This document shows positions 1 to 8,303 of a DNA stretch of 38,481 nucleotides, in pieces. The notes below the pieces were generated by a model. That model ran no database searches. It was not told the DNA's origin and was given only the letters and a program-made list of their open reading frames with translations. Where the stretch lies: IMG/VR virus record IMGVR_UViG_3300029319_000156, positions 1 to 38,481 of that record. One strand, written 5' to 3'. Every line of letters starts with the position of its first letter. The first letter of the stretch is position 1. A program made the translations under genes and the position numbers. This DNA comes from a virus.

Positions 1-361
1 GGTTTTTTCTTGCGGATGTTGCAGCAATATATTCTGGTTTTACATTTAAGTGCTTGTAACACAACCAGGAAACTAAACCATTAAATCTTGCCAAAGTAGA
101 TAAAGTTTTTGCAGATGAGAACCCTGAGCGGAAAGACTGTAACGACTGCTCAATATAAATTGCATCAAGCCAATCCCACGTATCTATTGAGCTTGACACA
201 TCGCGAAAAAACCATTTTAATTTATCTTCTACAAAACGTGCTTTCTCAAAAAAATCTTTATATTTTCTGAGATCCCAGGCTTCGTTTAAAATAATATCGC
301 CTTTTCTATTAATAGCTGTAACACCTGTAATGCTGGTGCTGATATCAAGTCCAATAATCAT
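1..361 (-). CDS. RuvC-like (RNase H-fold) nuclease, 3' end cut off
   Basis: Partial gene: the first 120 residues are present and the reading frame runs open off the window edge at base 1. The protein begins MIIGLDISTSITGVTAI, the first beta-hairpin of RuvC/RNase H-fold nucleases, with a putative metal-binding Asp at residue 6. A second acidic residue follows the strand IYIEQ (Glu71), the usual position of the second catalytic carboxylate in RuvC-type Holliday-junction resolvases. The segment ending YIAATSARKN resembles the region before the third RuvC strand; the remaining catalytic acids would lie beyond the edge. Such enzymes cut branched DNA during phage recombination or before packaging. 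The gene starts 12 bp after the stop of the LamG tail gene, with no clear Shine-Dalgarno; GTG two codons upstream is a possible alternative start. It is the only non-structural gene in the window. Fold assignment is fairly sure; exact substrate is inferred. Confidence 0.75.
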   Translation of the reverse strand, partial: MIIGLDISTSITGVTAINRKGDIILNEAWDLRKYKDFFEKARFVEDKLKWFFRDVSSSIDTWDWLDAIYIEQSLQSFRSGFSSAKTLSTLARFNGLVSWLCYKHLNVKPEYIAATSARKN

Positions 362-373
362 ACGCACACAATA

Positions 374-2566
374 TCATATATCTAATTTTAATTTAAATAT
401 ATATTCATCAACTTCGCGCTTTTTCAGCGGTGTAGCCAATTTAGCGACTGCAATAAGATTTTTGTCTTTATCGTAAATGCCGATACTAGAAATAAAAGTT
501 TGCTTAGAAAAGGGCTCATCATATCCTTTGTATGAGCCGCTAACTATATTTTTATATTTAACATTTGGATCTTCAACATAAGATACAGATGATGATATCT
601 GATTAGAGCCGCTAATCAGCCCAGGCCAAGCGTAAGAAGTCATGTTGTTCGAATGATTGAGATCTGCCTTTCCAGCGTAGGCAAACATAGTCACAACTGA
701 CGTATGCTGCACACCTTCAAACTCTAACGAATAAGCAGAATTAATCAACCTATCCGATGGTACCCCTGTGTCTCCCCAATGTGCCCAAGAGGCTGTTGTA
801 GCCACACCAAGCTGGTCGTAGTTTTCTGTATGGCCCTCGCCAAACCCCTTGTAACCATCTGCCAAGCAACTTATAGTCGTAGAAACCCGACTAGGCGTTG
901 TATCAGACATAGGGCTCCAAGCTGGAATGCCGTTGTTAGAATTATAGTAAACTTGCTTGTCTGCTGAAAATTGGTTTTCAAAATTCCAGTAAGCAACTAT
1001 AGGCGCGGTGAGATGCCCCGCTCGCAGCTGTTTATCTAGGGCAATATACAACGAATGTTTTGTTATATCCATAGGACAGCCTTTATTGTAAAGCTCTAAA
1101 ACGCCTTTAGGAGGCAGCGGTGTATTCCATATGGCTACTTCATTTATTCTGCCATCATAATAAATAAATGCATTCTCGCTGTCTCGACGCGCTCCTATTA
1201 ACAAATGCTTGTTGCCTCCAAGAGAGGCATCGCCATCTGCGCCGCCTGCTAGTTTTGAGCCAGGTTGAACGCTGCCGGCTTCAACACCATTAATATAAAT
1301 TTTCATCAAGTCAAGCATATGATTGTTTACAAGTGTAACCAACTTCCAAGTACCATCAGCTACATTTGCTGAAGATGTAACACTAGCATCTCCAGAGTGC
1401 CCAACTAGTTTATTAGACTCAACCGATAATGCATACTGTCTTACATAGCTACCATCATCGCTTGGCCCAGAAAGGCACACAATTGGACCTGACTGAGAAG
1501 CAGTTAAGTTGATCCAAGCAGACAAAGCAAAACCATCTTTTGTGGGATCTAAATTTAAGAATTCTGGTATGCCTTCAGATGTTATCATTTCTGTTTTAGA
1601 ATCTTGCCCCAAGTAGTCGATAAAGTTATTACCTTGATAGGCGACTTGATTTTTTACTATAGCCTCTTTTTGTTCAGGCCCAAAAGAGGGCTTAGTCATA
1701 ATAACAGCCTCTCCAGATGGCGATCCCATATTTATAAAATGTTTAACTGCAACGGTTGCATTCTTCAGGGGAGGCTTTTTATATACTTCATTAGTAATTG
1801 CTAGATAATCATTTCCATCAAATTCTAAATCAAAAGTAGTTTTATACACTGGCGGACTGTACAGAAAAGCAAAACCCTCGTTATACAAAACAACACCAAC
1901 ATTTGAACCAGAATAATAAGAGCTAGAGGGGAAAGTTTGAATCAAGCTGCCATTTTTATAAATGTCTTGCGCACGCGCAGCTAAAGAGCCCGAAATAAAA
2001 AATTTAAAATCAACACTTCCTTTTTTTATTGAAGATCCATAAAAAATAGATGGTATGAAAATAATATTTAATTCATCTTTTGTATAATCTCTGTATGAAG
2101 ATGAAATTTGATAGTGCCTATTAAGTGGAGTATATCTTTTGAGCGTATTGCGAAGTGCTTCAACTTCGGTCCTGTATTGTTTTGAGTTTTCTAGAATAAA
2201 ATCATATCCATTTTCAGCGTAATATTTTCTAGAAATACTCGCAGATAAAGGGTATGACCCTGTTATAGTATCGCCATACGAAAAATCAAAATTAAATTGA
2301 TCTGTTGTGATTGTCTTGAAGCTTGTTAGGCTAGTAGACTTTTTGATAAATGGATGTATTAGTTGATCTTGCTGTCTATCAACATTGTACTCATACAACG
2401 TAGTATGCCCCACTGGGACATGCGTTATGTTAGCTGTCTGTGCGCCACTAATCTCTGGAGTTTGATTATAATAAACATTGCCACTATAAATTAAAAATTC
2501 AGACTTAGGGTTTAGCTTTAATTCATTATGAAGAATATCATTTTCTGAGAATCTGTAGTATGGCAT
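374..2566 (-). CDS. Tail structural protein with inserted LamG (ConA-like) domain
   Basis: A 730-residue protein, likely a virion tail, baseplate or fibre component. A LamG/concanavalin-A-like jellyroll is visible at about residues 340-500: FALSAWINL opens it, then DGTWKLVTLV, KIYINGVEAG, HLLIGARR and INEVAIWNTPL, the classic order of LamG strands. These folds often bind glycans. The parts outside the jellyroll match the neighbouring 362-residue protein: residues about 130-238 (IIFIPS, SIKKGS, GVVLYNEGFAFLY) and 609-730 (LNHSNN, SSIGIYDKDKNLIAVAKLATP). It therefore looks like a paralogue with roughly 370 residues inserted. The start ATG lies 12 bp after the upstream stop and has only an A-rich leader without a recognisable Shine-Dalgarno, so translation may depend on coupling. 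No signal peptide or membrane segment is seen. Glycan binding is inferred, not shown. Confidence 0.85.
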   Translation of the reverse strand: MPYYRFSENDILHNELKLNPKSEFLIYSGNVYYNQTPEISGAQTANITHVPVGHTTLYEYNVDRQQDQLIHPFIKKSTSLTSFKTITTDQFNFDFSYGDTITGSYPLSASISRKYYAENGYDFILENSKQYRTEVEALRNTLKRYTPLNRHYQISSSYRDYTKDELNIIFIPSIFYGSSIKKGSVDFKFFISGSLAARAQDIYKNGSLIQTFPSSSYYSGSNVGVVLYNEGFAFLYSPPVYKTTFDLEFDGNDYLAITNEVYKKPPLKNATVAVKHFINMGSPSGEAVIMTKPSFGPEQKEAIVKNQVAYQGNNFIDYLGQDSKTEMITSEGIPEFLNLDPTKDGFALSAWINLTASQSGPIVCLSGPSDDGSYVRQYALSVESNKLVGHSGDASVTSSANVADGTWKLVTLVNNHMLDLMKIYINGVEAGSVQPGSKLAGGADGDASLGGNKHLLIGARRDSENAFIYYDGRINEVAIWNTPLPPKGVLELYNKGCPMDITKHSLYIALDKQLRAGHLTAPIVAYWNFENQFSADKQVYYNSNNGIPAWSPMSDTTPSRVSTTISCLADGYKGFGEGHTENYDQLGVATTASWAHWGDTGVPSDRLINSAYSLEFEGVQHTSVVTMFAYAGKADLNHSNNMTSYAWPGLISGSNQISSSVSYVEDPNVKYKNIVSGSYKGYDEPFSKQTFISSIGIYDKDKNLIAVAKLATPLKKREVDEYIFKLKLDI

Positions 2567-2578
2567 TGTTTTTTCATT

Positions 2579-3667
2579 TTAGTAATCTAATCTAACTCTG
2601 AATGTTAATTCGGTTGTTGGATCTTTTCTGATAGGCTCTGATAATTTAGCTACAGCTAAAAGCTCGTTATCTGCACTGTAAAGGCCAATGCTTGTAATGT
2701 AAGAGACAGGAGTGTCCTCTCCCTTGCTCTTCACAACTATTTGGCTAGAAGATAAGTAAGTGGGATTGCTACTGTAATTAAATTCGTTATGATTTGCCCT
2801 ACAGAAATAGATTGTTGAATTAAGCTCTGTCGTATTGTTGAAAGAAATGTTCTTAACACGAGACCTAAATGAGTCAACGGCGCCTGTAATTGAAGAAGCT
2901 GTTAAAACATTTGTTACTGTCTCGTTGGCGGCGCTATGGCCAAAAGCACTAGCTGCAAAATTGCTAAATACAGAAGCTGTAATAACGGCTATTCCAGCTT
3001 GATAAAAAATCAAACCTGCGGAAACTGCGCCCTGATGGACTCCAGCGTTCATTGTAAAGTGGCCATCCGAACTTGAGTTGAAGGTCTTAAGTATACCATA
3101 TTCACCAGCTGGCGAATTAATTCTGAAATCATTTTGAGCGTTTGTGTCTCTAAGCTCTAAGAAGTGCGCGTTGGTGGTGCCGACATCATGCATACCTCCG
3201 GTTAAAAGTGTAAGAGAAAATGTACCTTTTTGAATTTCGTCTTTTGACAACATCCTAGAAAAGTTCAAGAAGAAAACTTCGTTAAGCTGATCATCAGCTG
3301 CGGTTGCAAAATTACCATCCTTATCAAATAGACGAATTGTTGATTTGCCTGTAGAGTCAAAAGAATAGCCCATTAAAGTCTGTGCCATTTGATAATAGAG
3401 ATTGACTTTTTTATCATTCTGGACACTGGTAGAAGAAGATAAGGAAGCCGTACTATATCCAAGTGTAATATCATATAGATGATTAGCAGAGGAACTTAAG
3501 AACGGATAATCAAAAACACTCTGGAACATACCATGAGAATAGTTTTTGATATTTGAATCAGCATAAGTGCCAGATGTCAGACCACCAGTCAGCGGTATAG
3601 CTTCGTGCAACAAGGTCTTTGAAGTGACCATATCATTGTTTAGAAAAGTTTTAAAAGTTGTAGCCAT
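2579..3667 (-). CDS. Tail structural protein, paralogue of the LamG protein
   Basis: A 362-residue protein, probably a virion structural component. Its C-terminal third (about residues 270-362) contains FNYSSNPTYL and SYITSIGLYSADNELLAVAKLSEP, which align with the end of the 730-residue protein encoded next. A middle part (VFFLNFS, DEIQKGTFSLTLLTGG, GLIFYQAGIAVIT; residues 130-230) aligns with residues about 165-236 of that protein. Between the two shared blocks this version has only about 45 residues and no LamG domain, so it represents the compact form of the family. I recall the C-terminal pattern from other large phage tail proteins, but the function is not known to me. Shine-Dalgarno AAGGAAG (3674-3680) lies 6 bp before the ATG and 5 bp after the previous stop, which supports the start and co-translation with the upstream gene. 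Confidence 0.83.
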   Translation of the reverse strand: MATTFKTFLNNDMVTSKTLLHEAIPLTGGLTSGTYADSNIKNYSHGMFQSVFDYPFLSSSANHLYDITLGYSTASLSSSTSVQNDKKVNLYYQMAQTLMGYSFDSTGKSTIRLFDKDGNFATAADDQLNEVFFLNFSRMLSKDEIQKGTFSLTLLTGGMHDVGTTNAHFLELRDTNAQNDFRINSPAGEYGILKTFNSSSDGHFTMNAGVHQGAVSAGLIFYQAGIAVITASVFSNFAASAFGHSAANETVTNVLTASSITGAVDSFRSRVKNISFNNTTELNSTIYFCRANHNEFNYSSNPTYLSSSQIVVKSKGEDTPVSYITSIGLYSADNELLAVAKLSEPIRKDPTTELTFRVRLDY

Positions 3668-3685
3668 TTTTATCTTCCTTAATTA

Positions 3686-4678
3686 TTATACGCTTTTGAT
3701 GAATCTAACCGGGATATCTACTGAATATCCTGTTGTCGCACCAGTAACTTTAACAGTGCTATCGATAAACTTTACATTAGCAGTCTGTGTGCCGCCAAGA
3801 TTTAGTGTTGAAGTTGTGCCACCACCTAGAGTATTGAATAGGAAATCGCTGGTGTTTAATGAAACTGATGCAGCGATTTTAAAAGTTACATATGTTCCCA
3901 ATGGTCCTTCCATATTGGTGTTGGTGTAGCTATTGTTGTTAAAAACAACTGAGTTGCCAGAACTACGATTTAATCCAGCTAAATCACCAACATAGTAGAC
4001 GCCTGTCGCGCCAGAATATCCCCCTTTCGATAAATAGTAAGTGGCTATGTTGTCATCATCAACATAACTAACGGGGGTTGGGCTACCGTCGCCTGTGACT
4101 AGTCGACCTAAGCGATTATCAATTTGCACTATATATTGGTTTTCTTTTAGATCAGGATCTAGTGCAAATGCTTGAGATATTTTATTTGTGTCTAATCCTT
4201 GATCTAGTTGAATAAATTTGCCTATGTCATCAGTTATGCCTGGCCTTACACCGCGAAGTACGCCTTTGCTAGTCGCGTTATCGCCATCTAACGGAGTAAG
4301 TGCATCTTCTGTTGCAACAGTTGTGCAAACAACATACATATTCGTAAAATTAGTTGCTGTGCAAAATGGTGCCATTGGAGATTGTTTAATAATAGGCATA
4401 AAGAGCAAATCAGTTCTAGGAATAGTTACAAGTTTAGAATGCATTGAAGACGCATTATTAGAAAACGCCTCCAAAACGGGTGTTTGTAAAATTTTAAGAT
4501 CGTAATAGGCAGATCCGCTGGTGTGGTTTTTTTCATACAATTCATAGTTAATTTCATCATCACCGAAAGCAAATTTGGTGATTTTAAAACTACCGTTTCC
4601 TTTTGCTAAACGAAAACGACCAGTGTCTGTAAGAACTGCATCTAGAATAATATCTCCTGAATTATCTAAGAATGACAT
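3686..4678 (-). CDS. Phage structural protein with LTxxGRxxLxxG N-terminal module
   Basis: A 330-residue protein of the tail module. The N-terminus (residues 10-48) reads IILDAVLTDTGRFRLAKG, then FKITKFAFGDDEINY. The same layout occurs in the 396-residue protein at 12380-13570, with the LT and GR pairs at identical residue numbers (16-17 and 20-21). The family is one I recall seeing in other phage structural clusters, but without an assigned function. The C-terminal half is rich in Gly, Ser and Thr (for example TLGGGTTSTLNLGG) and looks like beta-structure, ending in VDIPVRFIKSV. There are no membrane segments. Shine-Dalgarno AAAGGAGC (4685-4692) is well placed 6 bp upstream of the ATG. A 55-bp AT-rich gap separates it from the preceding gene, the second largest gap in the window. 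Confidence 0.82.
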   Translation of the reverse strand: MSFLDNSGDIILDAVLTDTGRFRLAKGNGSFKITKFAFGDDEINYELYEKNHTSGSAYYDLKILQTPVLEAFSNNASSMHSKLVTIPRTDLLFMPIIKQSPMAPFCTATNFTNMYVVCTTVATEDALTPLDGDNATSKGVLRGVRPGITDDIGKFIQLDQGLDTNKISQAFALDPDLKENQYIVQIDNRLGRLVTGDGSPTPVSYVDDDNIATYYLSKGGYSGATGVYYVGDLAGLNRSSGNSVVFNNNSYTNTNMEGPLGTYVTFKIAASVSLNTSDFLFNTLGGGTTSTLNLGGTQTANVKFIDSTVKVTGATTGYSVDIPVRFIKSV

Positions 4679-4684
4679 AATTTT

Positions 4685-4692
4685 GCTCCTTT
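4685..4692 (-). promoter_or_regulatory. Ribosome binding site of the 330-residue structural gene
   Basis: AAAGGAGC on the minus strand, 6 bp before the ATG at 4678. It lies in a 55-bp AT-rich gap (4679-4733), in which I see no convincing promoter or hairpin. Confidence 0.8.
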
Positions 4693-4733
4693 GAAATACA
4701 TTGTAATTAGAATATCAAAATAATTTTAAACAT

Positions 4734-7700
4734 TTAATCTTGATTATGTTTGCGCAAAAAGGCCACATTGAAATCTATCTTACGCCCAGTGCTTTTAGAT
4801 GTTAATCTAATTTTGAATCTTTTTGCATTATCTCGTATAGCACTAAATAGTTCATAATTATCGTTATTTATACCTAATTTAGGTATGTCTGGTAAATTCG
4901 TTTGATTTGCAGTTGTTTTATTTTTAAATTTACTTACCGACTCATAATTGAGATAATCATTATAAACAGTGTGTTCATAGTTCGGCTTGATATGCATATA
5001 TCTTGTCATTTCTTTCGATGGCATTTTATATGTTTTTTGGTTCATATCATAAATTTCTACGATCGGGTATACTATATCTTTACCTGGCTCTTTAACCATT
5101 TGAACTTTGTAAACAGCTGTTGGATTAGAGAAAAAATATCCTGCGGCACCATCTCTAGCTCTAAAGGTATAGTAATAAGCAACATTTTCTTGAATTTCAT
5201 CTATTGTGGTCATGGATGATCCATCAACTTCAATGGTGCTGTGAAGCTTATCAAAAAAACTGGCATAACTAACTGGAGGCTTTGTTTCCGTTTCGCCTGG
5301 TTCTGGACCTATTCTAAATATTTCATAAAAAGCTGGTAGAGTGTCTGATTTAAATTTTAGAGATGGAGGAACAAGGCCAGCACCAGTAGTATCAATTTTA
5401 TTTTGTGCTTGAAGCATTAAAGCTTTAACGTCACTGTCTGATGCAAAAAGATAATTAACAATCTCGCCTGATGAATCTTTTGCTTCTGGTCGTTCGGACA
5501 TAAGTTCATTAATTTTATTTGTTTCAATTTCACCAGAATTATTTTTTAGCGTTATAGAAATAATGTCTGCAGTGTTTTTAAAAGTTACTATCTCGACATC
5601 TGGTGGCACAGGTGGAAAATCACTTGAAGTCACAGTTTTTTGTGTCTCTTCATTAAAACCGAAATATGGTGTTTCAATTATCTTTAGAGTAACTTGATTT
5701 CTAACACCGATTTCATATACTATTTTGTCGGTGCTATTATTGTTGCCAAAATTCTCCACGCCGGGTGCCTGGGCGCCGCCTGGCATAGTCTGACCCTCAG
5801 TAAATGACAGACCTAAGATTCCGGTTGCCGAATCAGGGCGCTCATAAATATATCTATTGCCTATAACAAGATGATATGCATAGACTCTATATTCATATGA
5901 ATGGCCATAGCTAATTTGAGTATCATAATACACATATCTGTCAACATCACCAGTGTTCCACATCCATATATCTTGCTCGGTTTCGCCATTAACATCTTGT
6001 GTGTTTTTTTTATGAATTCTATACATTATTATTTCAGAATAATTCTTTGATCCGCATTGCAAATCAGCATATGGGACAAATTTTTGCGCAGCTATCGCTT
6101 GTAATTGTTTTTCTAAAATATGAGCATAAAGACTCTTTGTAAACTTTTGATTAGACGAGCCCTTAGAAAGATCATCTGGCAACCCGGCTTGGAGGCCTGG
6201 GGTGGTTTGGCCCACATAAAGAGCCTTTTTATCAAAGTCATCAAAAGTTCCCTCTAACCAACCATCAGAGCCTACTTTAAAGCCATTTAGCAACATTGGC
6301 AACTCCCAGGACACTAAATTTTCGTTAGGAGGGCCACTTAAGCCTGTGGCCATCACAGGACCTTGAATGGTTACGTCGTCTAGCATACCTTGCGCATACC
6401 AAGGGGTGTAATCATCGTATCCTACTCCTGCAAGTTGCTCAGCTATAGGAACCTCAGTGTCTTTGTTAATAAAATAATCTGCTGACTCTCCAGGTGGGTT
6501 ATACTTGGCTACATCATACTCTGCTTGGGTATTATTTTGTCCATAAAAACCTTCCATCAATTCAAAATCTTCATCAGTACCGTTTCTTATAGACTGAACA
6601 CTAGCCGCTAGGCATCTCATAATATATCTGTCCGCCTTGGCGCTTCTTAAAAGCTGCGGCAAAAATGGCGTCTCCTTGGGTGAATCAAACTCTATTTGAT
6701 TGTACATTGGAAAATATGATATATTATCATTATAATCTGTTAAAAAGTTTGTATTCTCAAAAGGCACCAATATTATTTTTTTTACATCGAGCGCGGGAAA
6801 GGATATTATAGCTTTTTCATTGTTATAATCAGGCCAGTTTGCAGCCCAAGCTTGCCAATAATCTATTCCTTGCACATTAAAATCTGTGTCGAGAAGAGAT
6901 TTATTATTATCGTAATCCCAATGCGCGTGCCCTGGGGGCAATTGTGCAACTGCCTGGTAATCGTCATATTGCTTTCCAACAAAAAGCAATTGAGTTGGAT
7001 CGATTCTGTTATTTAAGGTCAGCTGCAATGTATTAGGCATCTGAGGATCAAATTTTTTCTCTTTTGTTGCTACCATAATTGTCATAAAATTATAAAAATT
7101 AGGCATCTCTAATTCTAGAAAATTATTTGAGCTAACTATATCTAATAGCTGTGGGGGCATAAAATTAAATTCGGATGTTATATTTGCCGTAAGCATTTTT
7201 TCAACAGCAATCCCTGATGCTTCGACCATCTTCGGCGAAAAAGGAATATTTGATATAAAATCAACATGCTCATAAACTTTTCTTACATCAAAATACGCTC
7301 CCTGCGCATCTTCTAAGGCATCTATAAATTCCTCAGTTTCTACAAAATCTTTATCTTCTGAGCTTAATTTAAAATAATCAGGACTATTCTTTATAATACC
7401 TTTAATATTTTGGGCAGTTTGTTCAATACCACCGACAGCGTTGCCAAATAAACAATAATTCGCATGCGAATTGTTAAAAAAGTTTCTTCTTGCCTTTTCT
7501 TCGGCGCTTGTTTTTGAATCAGGTGCAAAAAATTTAAAACCTGAAGGGAATGCTTGATTGGTATCATCAACAAGCGGAAGATAGACAGAAGGCACTTGAA
7601 TTGCGCAATATATAAATTCTAATTTAGAAGGCAAATTAATTAAACTATTTGCCGGCGTAATGAAGTCTATGATTCCATCGGCGGGCCTATACTCTCCTAT

Positions 7701-8285
7701 AAAATCAAAAGACACTCCATCAACATCACTATAATAAGAAAAGTTATATGTAAACTCGTCTATTACTGGCTGGCTTGATCCAGCTGTATTTAAATTAATC
7801 TTATTATTTGGCAGCAATACTTCAAAAGTAGAAAGTTGTTTAATATCTTTAAACGAACTGGCACCATATACAGGATCGCCGGAGAACTCTGAGTAAAACT
7901 GAGCTTTTGGTTGAGCCTCTACAAGGGCAAATTTTTTGTGCGCTCTTAAGTTATATGTTTCATAAAGCACTACTCCTCCATTTTGAATGGGGTTTCTTTT
8001 AAGAGTAATAACCGGAGGAGGATAACTAGTTGAAGTGGTAAAACCTGCATATGAATAATTTTTTGATAAGGGATCACCAGGATAATCATTAGAAAAAAGA
8101 TTTTTTCTCACGCTATCGCTTAGTCCTCCTTGAAAATTTAGATTTTGATTAGCGTTAATCCCTGTAAAGCCAGCTGCTTCATTATCTGTTATAGTCAGCA
8201 GCGCATAAGTCTTTGGTCGACCTTTCTTGGCTGAATGAGTATCTGCACCTTTATATGTTAGTTCGTTTTGGTTATTTTCTGCCAT
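4734..8285 (-). CDS. Large tail/baseplate protein with FN3-like segments
   Basis: An 1183-residue protein that I cannot assign to a named family. Two stretches resemble fibronectin type III or similar Ig-like beta-sandwiches: residues about 745-815, with IIMYRIHKK and ISYGHSYEYRVYAYHLV, and about 975-1065, with FYEIFRIG and ENVAYYYTFRARD. In both, a YxYRVxA-type strand is preceded by a turn, as in FN3 strands E-F. The N-terminal 700 residues show no recognisable domain but contain many Asn, Asp and Tyr residues and structural-protein-like PxxL turns. The C-terminus is basic (SKSTGRKIDF, FLRKHNQD). Position inside the tail operon suggests a baseplate or fibre part; FN3 modules in phage tails often act as surface-exposed spacers or weak sugar binders. 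It starts 18 bp after the upstream stop with only a weak AAGAG leader. Confidence 0.8.
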   Translation of the reverse strand: MAENNQNELTYKGADTHSAKKGRPKTYALLTITDNEAAGFTGINANQNLNFQGGLSDSVRKNLFSNDYPGDPLSKNYSYAGFTTSTSYPPPVITLKRNPIQNGGVVLYETYNLRAHKKFALVEAQPKAQFYSEFSGDPVYGASSFKDIKQLSTFEVLLPNNKINLNTAGSSQPVIDEFTYNFSYYSDVDGVSFDFIGEYRPADGIIDFITPANSLINLPSKLEFIYCAIQVPSVYLPLVDDTNQAFPSGFKFFAPDSKTSAEEKARRNFFNNSHANYCLFGNAVGGIEQTAQNIKGIIKNSPDYFKLSSEDKDFVETEEFIDALEDAQGAYFDVRKVYEHVDFISNIPFSPKMVEASGIAVEKMLTANITSEFNFMPPQLLDIVSSNNFLELEMPNFYNFMTIMVATKEKKFDPQMPNTLQLTLNNRIDPTQLLFVGKQYDDYQAVAQLPPGHAHWDYDNNKSLLDTDFNVQGIDYWQAWAANWPDYNNEKAIISFPALDVKKIILVPFENTNFLTDYNDNISYFPMYNQIEFDSPKETPFLPQLLRSAKADRYIMRCLAASVQSIRNGTDEDFELMEGFYGQNNTQAEYDVAKYNPPGESADYFINKDTEVPIAEQLAGVGYDDYTPWYAQGMLDDVTIQGPVMATGLSGPPNENLVSWELPMLLNGFKVGSDGWLEGTFDDFDKKALYVGQTTPGLQAGLPDDLSKGSSNQKFTKSLYAHILEKQLQAIAAQKFVPYADLQCGSKNYSEIIMYRIHKKNTQDVNGETEQDIWMWNTGDVDRYVYYDTQISYGHSYEYRVYAYHLVIGNRYIYERPDSATGILGLSFTEGQTMPGGAQAPGVENFGNNNSTDKIVYEIGVRNQVTLKIIETPYFGFNEETQKTVTSSDFPPVPPDVEIVTFKNTADIISITLKNNSGEIETNKINELMSERPEAKDSSGEIVNYLFASDSDVKALMLQAQNKIDTTGAGLVPPSLKFKSDTLPAFYEIFRIGPEPGETETKPPVSYASFFDKLHSTIEVDGSSMTTIDEIQENVAYYYTFRARDGAAGYFFSNPTAVYKVQMVKEPGKDIVYPIVEIYDMNQKTYKMPSKEMTRYMHIKPNYEHTVYNDYLNYESVSKFKNKTTANQTNLPDIPKLGINNDNYELFSAIRDNAKRFKIRLTSKSTGRKIDFNVAFLRKHNQD

Positions 8286-8303
8286 AATATTCTCTTATCA
8301 TAA

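Noticed and set aside
3567-3929. 120-residue plus-strand open frame spanning a gene junction
   Set aside because: It covers two real minus-strand genes with good ribosome binding sites, and its composition is that of antisense sequence.
4865-4872. Minus-strand TATAAATA, identical to the T4 late promoter core, about 190 bp before the 330-residue gene
   Set aside because: It lies inside a coding gene, and in DNA this AT-rich an exact match is expected several times by chance in 38 kb; no supporting elements are visible.
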